13,481 nucleotides of DNA from Kiritimatiellia bacterium (lineage in GTDB: Bacteria; Verrucomicrobiota; Kiritimatiellia; SLAD01). Every line of letters starts with the position of its first letter. Position 1 is the first letter of the stretch. Position numbers and translations under genes: made by a program. The notes under the pieces were generated by a model. That model was not told the origin of the DNA, ran no database searches, and saw nothing but the letters and a program-made list of their open reading frames with translations. The stretch spans positions 1 to 13,481 of the forward strand of contig SLCI01000201.1 in NCBI GenBank assembly GCA_007125875.1. The letters run 5' to 3'. Below are positions 1-7,161 of the stretch, piece by piece.

Positions 1-759
1 AACATCGTTTCTCTGGTGAGGGACATAGACGCAGTGGACGGCGTCGAGCAACTGGCGATGACAACGAACGGCATTCTGTTAAAGACGCTGGCAGAGCCAC
101 TCAAAGCCGCAGGACTACAAAGGCTCAATATCAGCATTGACACGCTCGACCCAGTCAAGTTCCGGCGACTGACGCGTTGGGGCCGCATTGAAGATGTCTG
201 GGCAGGAGTTGAGGCGGCGGAGAATGCTGGGCTCGATATTAAGATTAACGCGGTGGTGGTTCGGGGGCAGAACGATCAAGGAGATGCGGTCGACCTGGCG
301 CGCTTGACTCTAGACCATTCTTGGCAAGTTCGGTATATCGAGGTCATGCCCATGGGCCGGGTGGCCGAATTTCAGAAGTCGTCCATCGTGCCGGAAGACG
401 AGCTTAGAAAAACGATTAGCGATGCGCTGGGGCCGCTGCACATGCAAAACGACGGCAAACTCGACGGAGAAGCCCGGATGTTTAAGCTGGAAGGCGCAAA
501 AGGCTCCCTTGGTTTTATCAGTGCCGTGACGAAACCGTTTTGCTCCGGCTGCAATCGAGCTCGACTCACAGCGGATGGCCGCCTTTTGCTGTGCCTGTTA
601 AGGGATCAGGAACTCAACTTGTTGCCTTACCTGCGTGATGGTGCATCCGATGATCAATTGGTGGAATTGATTGAAGACAGCATCTGGCATAAACCTTGGG
701 GACACGGCTTGGCTCAGAATATCCGTCCCTCTCGAAACATGTCGGAGATCGGCGGATGA
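1..759 (+). CDS. moaA: GTP 3',8-cyclase MoaA, C-terminal part (5' end outside window)
   Basis: MoaA is the radical-SAM enzyme that, with MoaC, turns GTP into cyclic pyranopterin monophosphate, the first step of molybdenum-cofactor synthesis. The open frame runs from base 1 with no start, so the gene enters from outside; 252 residues remain of a usual 330 or so. The missing part would hold the CxxxCxxC SAM-cluster motif. Visible are the TTNG segment near the left edge, the NISIDTLDP strand, and the second [4Fe-4S] cluster motif with cysteines encoded at 541, 550 and 592 (CX2C-X13-C, within PFCSGCNRARLTADGR). The protein ends in Gly-Gly, as MoaA does; that tail reaches the active site. The ATG at 16 is inside the gene and is not the start. 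The stop overlaps the moeA start by four bases (ATGA). Confidence 0.96.
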   Translation, partial: NIVSLVRDIDAVDGVEQLAMTTNGILLKTLAEPLKAAGLQRLNISIDTLDPVKFRRLTRWGRIEDVWAGVEAAENAGLDIKINAVVVRGQNDQGDAVDLARLTLDHSWQVRYIEVMPMGRVAEFQKSSIVPEDELRKTISDALGPLHMQNDGKLDGEARMFKLEGAKGSLGFISAVTKPFCSGCNRARLTADGRLLLCLLRDQELNLLPYLRDGASDDQLVELIEDSIWHKPWGHGLAQNIRPSRNMSEIGG

Positions 760-1973
760 GCGCTCACTTGATATCCACCACTGAAGCGAGCAGCCTGATT
801 GAGGCGCATATGCCCGCTTACAAAATCGTGACTGTCCCTCTCCACGAAGCAAGCGGACGGATCCTGCGGAGTCCCCTTCTTGCGGATCGCGATCTTCCGC
901 CTTTTGATCGGGTCACTATGGATGGGGTCGCCATCGATTATGGGGCCTGGCAAGCGGGGGTGCGCTCGTTTCGGGTAGAGGGCATCGCTGCCGCAGGGCA
1001 TCCCCAACGGTCTCTAGCCGATTGCAAGGGAGCCTGCATACAGGTTATGACCGGCGCCATGTTGCCTGCACAATGTGACACGATCATCCCCTTTGAAGAC
1101 GTAGAACTCCAAGATGATCACGCCCATATCAAGCCGAGTTCGACAGTGACACCGCTGACCTTCCTGCACAGTCAGGGCTCTGACCGGCGCGCAGGTGAAG
1201 TGATTGTCGCGGCGGGACAACGCCTGCAGGGCACTCACTGCGCCATTGCAGCGGCAGTTGGCTCCGCCCAAATCGATGTAAGCTATGTCCCCACCATCGC
1301 GCTGGTATCGACCGGAGATGAGTTGAAGCGAGTGGAGGACACGGTCGAACCCTATCAAATACGATCGGCAAATGATTTTGGGATGGCCGCCTCACTTCGC
1401 AACGAGGGATTTAATGACATTACCTGTGCGTACTTAGCCGATGATCTGGAGCAGTCCGTGGCTCAGCTCGGCCCCTTACTCGAGTCGCATGATGTGCTGA
1501 TTTTGACGGGCGGGGTATCGATGGGCAAACGCGACTTCATCCCGGCAGCGCTGGAAGAACTCAATGTGATGTGCCATTTTCATAAAATCAGACAAAAGCC
1601 GGGGAAACCAATGTGGTTCGGCACCAGCGCTAGCGGAAAGCCCATATTCGCCCTACCCGGCAACACCGTATCGTCGTTGGTCTGCCTGCATCGCTATGTC
1701 TTGCCGGCTCTACTGCATGCGATGCAGGCTCTGTCCCCGAAACCGCAGTACGCGGTCCTCTCAGAAGCCTATCGGTTCACGCCGCCGTTAGCCGGCTTTT
1801 TGCCCGTCAAGATCGAGTCTCAGTCGGATGGCCGTTTGCTCGCTCATCCCGTTCCGACAAACACCTCCGGGGATTATGCCGCCTTGAGTTCGAGTGACGG
1901 TTTCGTTGAGTTACCCGAAGGAAGTGATATTTTCCTTATGAACGATGTTTTACGCTTTTACTCCTGGAGCTAA
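756..1973 (+). CDS. moeA: Molybdopterin molybdenumtransferase MoeA
   Basis: MoeA inserts molybdate into adenylylated molybdopterin, the last general step of Moco synthesis, in the cytoplasm. The 405-residue length is normal. Family signatures in order: LPPFDRVTMDGVA (residues 47-59), VMTGAMLP (97-104), DTIIPFEDVE (108-117), VSTGDEL (184-190), LTGGVSMGKRDFI (250-262, the MPT-binding MogA-like fold), KPGKP (281-285) and ALPGNTVSS (299-307). The frame is open back to an ATG at 696, but the ATG at 756 fits the family N-terminus, has a GGAG about eight bases upstream, and overlaps the moaA stop in an ATGA junction typical of translational coupling. The adenylating partner MogA/MoaB is not encoded here. 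Confidence 0.95.
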   Translation: MSAHLISTTEASSLIEAHMPAYKIVTVPLHEASGRILRSPLLADRDLPPFDRVTMDGVAIDYGAWQAGVRSFRVEGIAAAGHPQRSLADCKGACIQVMTGAMLPAQCDTIIPFEDVELQDDHAHIKPSSTVTPLTFLHSQGSDRRAGEVIVAAGQRLQGTHCAIAAAVGSAQIDVSYVPTIALVSTGDELKRVEDTVEPYQIRSANDFGMAASLRNEGFNDITCAYLADDLEQSVAQLGPLLESHDVLILTGGVSMGKRDFIPAALEELNVMCHFHKIRQKPGKPMWFGTSASGKPIFALPGNTVSSLVCLHRYVLPALLHAMQALSPKPQYAVLSEAYRFTPPLAGFLPVKIESQSDGRLLAHPVPTNTSGDYAALSSSDGFVELPEGSDIFLMNDVLRFYSWS

Positions 1974-1975
1974 AG

Positions 1976-2464
1976 ATGCCTCTGAGCCATATCAATGAAG
2001 CGAATGAACCGACGATGGTTGACGTAGGTGCCAAAGCCGTGTCCCGACGCACTGCCTGCGCCGAAGCTACACTCCAATTCCCCGACGGCGTGTTGGAACA
2101 GTTGAGGGACACAGAAAGCGGGGCGGCTGATAAGGAGCTGCATAGCCGCAAAGGGCCGGTGCATCAAACCGCTATTTTGGCCGGTATCATGGCGGCCAAA
2201 AAGACCAGTGAACTAATCCCGCTTTGTCACCTCATCCCGCTCGAAAACTGTTCCATCACGATTGAGCAAAAGGGCGCCAACCAATTGCGCCTGCGCTGTG
2301 AGGTGTGTGCCAGCCACAAAACCGGCGTTGAAATGGAGGCTTTGACCGGGGTTTCAGTCGCCGCACTGACGATTTACGACATGTGCAAGGCGCTCTCGCA
2401 CGGGATCGAAATTCAGCAGATCAGGCTCGTAAGCAAGACGGGCGGCAAGAAGGATATTCAGTGA
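1976..2464 (+). CDS. moaC: Cyclic pyranopterin monophosphate synthase MoaC
   Basis: MoaC converts the MoaA product (3',8-cH2GTP) to cPMP. The 162-residue protein carries the expected landmarks: MVDVGAKAVSRR (14-25), KKTSELIPLCHLIPL (75-89) and TGVEMEALTGVSVAALTIYDMCKAL (117-140). In that last stretch D135 and K138 match the conserved catalytic Asp and Lys of the family, and the KTGGKKD tail (154-160) is also typical. The start at 1976 lies two bases after the moeA stop with GGAG about eight bases upstream. The next gene, moaD, begins on the last base of this stop codon (TGATG). Sequence and context agree completely. Confidence 0.96.
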   Translation: MPLSHINEANEPTMVDVGAKAVSRRTACAEATLQFPDGVLEQLRDTESGAADKELHSRKGPVHQTAILAGIMAAKKTSELIPLCHLIPLENCSITIEQKGANQLRLRCEVCASHKTGVEMEALTGVSVAALTIYDMCKALSHGIEIQQIRLVSKTGGKKDIQ

Positions 2465-2703
2465 TGCAGGTCGAAGTGACCTATTACGCGATGTTGCGGG
2501 AACGACGCGGACTGAGCGTGGAAACGATCCAAACGGAAGCCGCTGGCTTAGGGGCGCTGTACGACGATCTGGCGGGTAAATATGGGCTACCGACGGAGCG
2601 TCATCACCTGAAAGTGGCCGTTAATGACCAGTTTGCTTCCTGGGAGAATTCTTTCGCATCTGGTGATCGTATCGCATTTATCCCCCCTGTGTCTGGAGGC
2701 TGA
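2464..2703 (+). CDS. moaD: Molybdopterin synthase small (sulfur-carrier) subunit MoaD
   Basis: MoaD is a ubiquitin-fold sulfur carrier. Its C-terminal glycine is adenylated and thiocarboxylated, and it donates sulfur to cPMP inside the MoaD2-MoaE2 complex. The 79-residue protein has the usual small size, a beta-grasp start (MQVEVTYYAMLRE), the GDRIAFIPPVSGG end, and the required terminal Gly-Gly. The reading frame is open upstream to 2383, but that would bury it in moaC. The ATG at 2464 shares a base with the moaC stop, gives the family length, and is chosen here. The activating enzyme MoeB is not in the window. Confidence 0.95.
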   Translation: MQVEVTYYAMLRERRGLSVETIQTEAAGLGALYDDLAGKYGLPTERHHLKVAVNDQFASWENSFASGDRIAFIPPVSGG

Positions 2704-2705
2704 TT

Positions 2706-3116
2706 ATGTTCGCATTATCTGATCTTCCTCTGCTTGAACACTCACTGGTCCAGTCCCTGAACGATCCTGCGGCGGGGGCTCTGGTCACTTTTGAAGGGCG
2801 CGTCCGCCAACAGAACCAGGGTCGTGCAGTGACCCGTTTGGAGTATGAGGGGGCTGAGTTATTAGCCGCCAATGAGTTTCAGTCGATCGAAGCCGAGGCC
2901 TGCCAACGCTTCGATATCACTCAGCTTCACTGCGTACACCGCACCGGCATGCTGGAAATTGGGGAAATCGCCGTCTGGATCGGTGTCCTTGCCCCTCATC
3001 GCGGCCCCGCTTTCGATGCCTGCCGTTACCTCATCGATGAACTTAAGAAGCGTCTGCCGATCTGGAAAAAGGAATACTATGCGGACGGCGATTCCGGCTG
3101 GATTAACGCGCCCTAG
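2706..3116 (+). CDS. moaE: Molybdopterin synthase catalytic subunit MoaE
   Basis: MoaE binds cPMP and, with thiocarboxylated MoaD, adds the dithiolene sulfurs to form molybdopterin. The 136-residue protein shows the full family pattern: GALVTFEGRVRQQNQGR (24-40), LEYEGAE (45-51), HRTGMLEIGEIAVWIGVLAPHR (78-99), AFDACRYLIDELKKRLPIWKKE (102-123, containing the active-site lysines) and the terminal DGDSGWI. The start follows the moaD stop by two bases. It is the last gene of the Moco operon. After it come 64 bases without a recognisable terminator before the peroxiredoxin gene, so read-through is possible. Confidence 0.95.
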   Translation: MFALSDLPLLEHSLVQSLNDPAAGALVTFEGRVRQQNQGRAVTRLEYEGAELLAANEFQSIEAEACQRFDITQLHCVHRTGMLEIGEIAVWIGVLAPHRGPAFDACRYLIDELKKRLPIWKKEYYADGDSGWINAP

Positions 3117-3180
3117 TTATCCATTTGTCAGGACCACACTCCACGCGCGACACCATTAGTAGTTAAGAAAGGAAATAATT

Positions 3181-3687
3181 ATGAGGTGGATAGTCATGAT
3201 CGTAGCAATGATGGGGTTAAACACAGCATATGCCTTGCAACCGGGCGACTCTGTTCCTGACATCAGGTTACCTTCAACGGCGGGCGAGGACTTGAGCCTG
3301 CATGACCTGCAAGGGCACTGGGTCGTACTCTACTTCTATCCGCGGGCCTTCACGCCCGGCTGCACGGCCCAATCGTGTTCATTACGTGATGAGTTCGGGG
3401 ACATAGAAGCACGCGGAGCAAAAATCATCGGAGCCAGCCTCGATTCACCTGAACGTCAAAAGGCCTTCAAAAAAGAGCATGCTCTACCTTTCGAATTGCT
3501 GAGCGACATCGATAAAGAGCTTGCGCGAGCATTCGACAGCCTGATGATCGGAGGTTTAGCGGCAGCGCGGAAGACCTTCATCATTAATCCGGACGGAAAC
3601 GTAGCACATCGTTTCGATCGCCCCCGAACCGCGGATCACGCCGATGAGGTAATCGCCAAACTCGACGAGTTGATGACGATAGATTGA
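3181..3687 (+). CDS. Exported Bcp/PrxQ-type peroxiredoxin
   Basis: A thiol peroxidase of the AhpC/TSA, Bcp-PrxQ branch, reducing peroxides with a peroxidatic Cys. The 168-residue protein has a thioredoxin fold with PRAFTPGCTAQSCSLRDEF (54-72). C61 is the peroxidatic Cys in the TxxC context, and C66 follows in the C-X4-C spacing of atypical two-Cys Bcp enzymes. ARKTFIINPDG (129-139) includes the conserved Arg. Residues 1-18 (MRWIVMIVAMMGLNTAYA, ending Ala-x-Ala) look like a signal peptide, which ordinary cytosolic Bcp lacks, so the product is probably periplasmic. A good SD (AGGA, about eight bases before the ATG) supports the start. It converges on the fusion gene, with 13 bases between the stops and no clear hairpin. 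Confidence 0.88.
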   Translation: MRWIVMIVAMMGLNTAYALQPGDSVPDIRLPSTAGEDLSLHDLQGHWVVLYFYPRAFTPGCTAQSCSLRDEFGDIEARGAKIIGASLDSPERQKAFKKEHALPFELLSDIDKELARAFDSLMIGGLAAARKTFIINPDGNVAHRFDRPRTADHADEVIAKLDELMTID

Positions 3688-3700
3688 TCTGGCAACTTTT

Positions 3701-6700
3701 CTATTCTCTGTCGGCACGGTCTTCGGCCAGCGCGCGCAGTGCCCTTACGTCTAGCTTGCCGCTGCCGAGCACGGGCAAATTATCGACCACATGATAGGCT
3801 TTCCGGTGGGGACGCCATAGTGGTGGCAAATGGCTGTTTTGCACAATCTCATGAAGCTTTTCCGCGTCCCCAGCTTCCTTCTTGTAAAGCACCACCAGTT
3901 GCTCGCCCTTTTTCGGGTTCGGCGCTGATGTCACAGACAACACCTGCTCGTATGTGCCTAAGCCGGCATAAAGCACTTCCTCGACCGCAATGTGCGGCAC
4001 CATTTCTCCGCCAATCTTGCTGAAACGCGCCAGACGATCCTTTATCCGAATGAATCCCTGCTCGTCTACTTCGACTATGTCCCCGGTCACATACCAGCCG
4101 TCTCGCATGGCTTTGCGCGTCTCATCCTCGTTGCGCCAATATCCCTGCATCACGTTGGCCCCGCGAACCAATAAGAGGCCTTCCGAAGCGAGAGGCATGG
4201 GATCTAGTGATTCGGGATGCACCATCCGGATCGCAACCCCGGGCAACGGCTGCCCAACTGTTCCCTCACGGGATGTATCCACATGACTCCCATCAATGGC
4301 GGTGGAAGGCAAATTAACGGAAATGACTGGGGAACATTCAGTCGCTCCATATCCTTCCAGTGGCCGGATCCCAAATTTGCTTTCAAACGCATCGGCCAGC
4401 GACGCTTTCAACTTTTCGGCCCCAGCGACGACATAGCGCAGGGATTTGAAGTCCTCGACATTGATTTTACGCATATAGCCCAGCAGAAATGTGGGAGTCG
4501 CCAGCAATAAAGTACATTTATTATCACGAACCACTCGCGCGATCTGCTTTGTCTCGGTCGGATTGGTGTGATAGGCCGCCCCAATTCCGCTCAGCAGCGG
4601 AAACCAGAAGGTGGCGGTATAGCCAAAGGAATGAAAGAAAGGCAGCACGGCACAAATTCGCTCATCTGGCTCCGGTTGGTACACCAAACGGAAGGCTTCC
4701 ACATTCGAAAGAATATTATGATGAGACAACATGACACCCTTCGGTGTCCCCGTTGATCCAGAAGAGAACATGATCGTCGCCACTTGATCTGGATCGCCTT
4801 CTATGTCCCCCAACAAGGCCACGCGCCTGCCGAAGCGGGCCTTTAGCAGTGTGTTTAGGCGTCTACCCGTCGTCACCCCGCCCAAAAGCTCTTCCAGGTA
4901 AAGGCTACCCGAGGGTGCTTCGAGGGACTTTAACTTGTCGACCAGTTTCCGCGACGTCAATACGGTGCTGATGTCACACTCGTTCAAACAATGATCACGG
5001 AATTCGTTTGATGCCACATAACTGAGATTTACCGGCACCTTCCCGAGCAGGGACACAGCCAAATTGGTAATCACGGCCCCTACCGATGGTGGCAGCAGGA
5101 CACCCACAAACCGCTGGTCGCGTGTCTCATCTCGAATCAAATCAGCCAAAATCAACGCGCCGGTGAGGGTTTTACCATAGGTCAACTGCTTGCCGGTCGT
5201 ATCACTGATCGCTGTGCGAGACCAATTTTGGCGGGCCGAGTCGAAAAAGGCTTGCGGGAGTGTCCCCCGCTGCGTCTTTCGTTCCTCGAAATACTCGATT
5301 GACCGCTCTCGGATGGCTGCCTGCACGTCAACCAAGCTGGGTGAAGATTCTTCCAGCGGTGCCCCGAAATGCACGGCAACCCGATACGGCATAATGCGCC
5401 AGCGACTCAGTCCCTTTTTGCAACGTAAGGCGCTGCGAAGTGTCCCCCACTCACCACTACCGTAGAAAGGGACCACTTCGACGGCATCTTCGCTCGGCAG
5501 CAAACCATTCAGTGTCCCCTTTAACTCCGCCGCAAAGCCGGGCTCGCCAATGAGCAAATCGACGGGGACATAGACGGCCTCGCCGTCAGCCAGCGCAGCC
5601 TGCATACGGTCGAGAGTCTGAACCCGGGAGGCGCTTTCCGACCAGTGTACAGGAATCGCGCCCGCCAAGCGCAGCAGGGCTCTGGCTGGATGCCGCTCAA
5701 GAAAGTGACGGGGACATAGAAAGCGGATACGGCGCTGCAAAACCGCCTGCAACCCAAGGATTTCGATCCAGGACAGCGGATTCCCTACTAACAGCGCCCC
5801 ATTCCCAGAAACGGGGACATACTCCTCGCCGTGGGCACGGATACGCAGGGTGGCTTTGGAGATTGCCGTAGCGAAGGTGTCCCTGAAGATGTCGGACTGC
5901 GAACGAAAGCCCATCACCACAAGTAACAGTGTCCCCGCTCCGATGATTAGAAAGCCTTGTGCAGGCGTCATGCGTAGGGCATCGAAAACTAACAGCAGCA
6001 GCGAAGCCAACAATACGCCGCACCACGCCAGAAAAGCCTTAGCTGCAATAATCTCACCGCGCCGACGCGGTGGACTGCGGTATTGGATAAAGGCTTCAAG
6101 CGGCACGATAAACAGCCCCGCACTGAATCCCAACAGCGCCATAACAATAGCCACCAACAAAGGCGTCGGCGGCCCCGCGGCCAATAGCAAGCACCCAGCA
6201 ATGACACCCATCACGCCCAGCGGCACCCAGCCCAGTTCAATACGATTCGCCGAAATGCGGCCCACAAACCAAGCCCCGCCCCCGATACCCAGCGCGGCCG
6301 GCAAGAAAAGATATGCGCTTTGCTGCTGCGTTAAGCCGAACCGATCAATCCCGTACGGAATGATGTTCATTTGAACGAAACCACCTAGAAACAGAAAATA
6401 GGCGGCTGACCATACGACTAAAAACAGGAGACGATCATGACGAATGCTACCCAATGTTCGGATGATTTCGCGGATAAAAACGGGCTTCACCTGGTGCTGA
6501 CTGTTCATTTCCGGTGTCCGCTCGACACGCAACATGGCACCCAGCCCCAAGAAAGCAATCGTCACACAGGCCGCCCCGGCCAAGATATAGTTACTGTCCG
6601 TCAACTGATCTAATGTCGGCGCCGCCGCTGAGCCTAGGATGATCGCCAAATAGGTGAACAGAATCAGTAGTCCATTGGCACGTGATAGTCGCTCTGTCCC

Positions 6701-7099
6701 TACCAATTCAGGCACAATACCATATTTCGAGGGGCCAAAGATCGCGCTTTGCACCGACATAAAAAACACAACCACATACGCCAGAACCGGCTGCATCAAC
6801 CAAAATGCGATTAGTGCAAGGGACATACACACGCACTCGGCAATTTTTACGCCGATCGAAATTTGGCGTTTGCTGTAGCGATCAGCCAGCACGCCGGCAA
6901 TTGGCGTGAATATTAAGAACGGTAAAACAAAAACAATCCCAACCAGTCCGCTGACGCGACTGGCAGCCTCCACGCCGCTTAACGAAATGAGGAAAAGGAC
7001 GACCAGCAAGCGGTAGACATTGTCATTCAGCGCCCCGCCGAATTGCGCCGCATTCATCCAGAGAAAGGATCGCGGCATCTTTTGATCAGCTGATATCAT
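3701..7099 (-). CDS. aas: MFS (LplT-like) / PlsC-like / acyl-ACP synthetase fusion, Aas-type
   Basis: A three-part inner-membrane protein of 1132 residues. Residues 1-400 are an MFS carrier of the LplT type (ALNDNVYR at 23-30, LADRYSKR at 71-78, many hydrophobic helices). Residues 425-600 resemble a PlsC acyltransferase (GNPLSWIEI, RRIRF, LAGAIP, VVPFYGSGEWG). Residues 620-1125 are an AMP-forming acyl-acyl-carrier synthetase (SSGSTGTPKGVMLSHHN at 779-795, GYGATE at 916-921, TGD at 1005-1007, LGSGKLD with catalytic-type K1115). In known families these parts import, activate and re-acylate lysophospholipid. Oddly, the PlsC HX4D motif reads P441...E446 and the FPEG position reads V511-P-V-D514, so acyl transfer is doubtful. 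The start has AGAGGA about nine bases upstream. It lies 62 bases downstream of the NYN gene on the same strand. The gene is unusually rich in GGGGACA words. Confidence 0.88.
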   Translation of the reverse strand: MISADQKMPRSFLWMNAAQFGGALNDNVYRLLVVLFLISLSGVEAASRVSGLVGIVFVLPFLIFTPIAGVLADRYSKRQISIGVKIAECVCMSLALIAFWLMQPVLAYVVVFFMSVQSAIFGPSKYGIVPELVGTERLSRANGLLILFTYLAIILGSAAAPTLDQLTDSNYILAGAACVTIAFLGLGAMLRVERTPEMNSQHQVKPVFIREIIRTLGSIRHDRLLFLVVWSAAYFLFLGGFVQMNIIPYGIDRFGLTQQQSAYLFLPAALGIGGGAWFVGRISANRIELGWVPLGVMGVIAGCLLLAAGPPTPLLVAIVMALLGFSAGLFIVPLEAFIQYRSPPRRRGEIIAAKAFLAWCGVLLASLLLLVFDALRMTPAQGFLIIGAGTLLLVVMGFRSQSDIFRDTFATAISKATLRIRAHGEEYVPVSGNGALLVGNPLSWIEILGLQAVLQRRIRFLCPRHFLERHPARALLRLAGAIPVHWSESASRVQTLDRMQAALADGEAVYVPVDLLIGEPGFAAELKGTLNGLLPSEDAVEVVPFYGSGEWGTLRSALRCKKGLSRWRIMPYRVAVHFGAPLEESSPSLVDVQAAIRERSIEYFEERKTQRGTLPQAFFDSARQNWSRTAISDTTGKQLTYGKTLTGALILADLIRDETRDQRFVGVLLPPSVGAVITNLAVSLLGKVPVNLSYVASNEFRDHCLNECDISTVLTSRKLVDKLKSLEAPSGSLYLEELLGGVTTGRRLNTLLKARFGRRVALLGDIEGDPDQVATIMFSSGSTGTPKGVMLSHHNILSNVEAFRLVYQPEPDERICAVLPFFHSFGYTATFWFPLLSGIGAAYHTNPTETKQIARVVRDNKCTLLLATPTFLLGYMRKINVEDFKSLRYVVAGAEKLKASLADAFESKFGIRPLEGYGATECSPVISVNLPSTAIDGSHVDTSREGTVGQPLPGVAIRMVHPESLDPMPLASEGLLLVRGANVMQGYWRNEDETRKAMRDGWYVTGDIVEVDEQGFIRIKDRLARFSKIGGEMVPHIAVEEVLYAGLGTYEQVLSVTSAPNPKKGEQLVVLYKKEAGDAEKLHEIVQNSHLPPLWRPHRKAYHVVDNLPVLGSGKLDVRALRALAEDRADRE
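4745..5935. repeat. Cluster of the short word GGGGACA (C/T) inside the fusion gene
   Basis: Eleven copies of GGGACA or its complement TGTCCC begin at 4745, 4804, 5050, 5261, 5441, 5513, 5565, 5711, 5814, 5878 and 5930, against fewer than one expected by chance. Most extend to GGGGACAC or GGGGACAT, with ATAG following several of them. They occur in both orientations and in different reading frames of the gene (read as Gly-Thr, Tyr-Val-Pro, Cys-Pro, Gly-Asp-Ile, Asp-Thr), so the signal is at DNA level and not a protein repeat. Ten more copies are scattered from 20 to 6825. Function unknown. Confidence 0.8.
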
Positions 7100-7161
7100 T
7101 GTCTAGTTCCTCTCTATCTCCATGACGCCGACTACAGCTAAGCACGAATTCCTGATGAGGC

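Noticed and set aside
3117..3180. Promoter for the peroxiredoxin gene
   Set aside because: A TTGTCA at 3125 has no acceptable -10 at 16-18 bases; read-through from the Moco operon is as likely.
5850..6374. 174-residue open frame antisense to the fusion gene
   Set aside because: It lies wholly inside the MFS domain coding region, which is well supported on the other strand, and it shows no family features.
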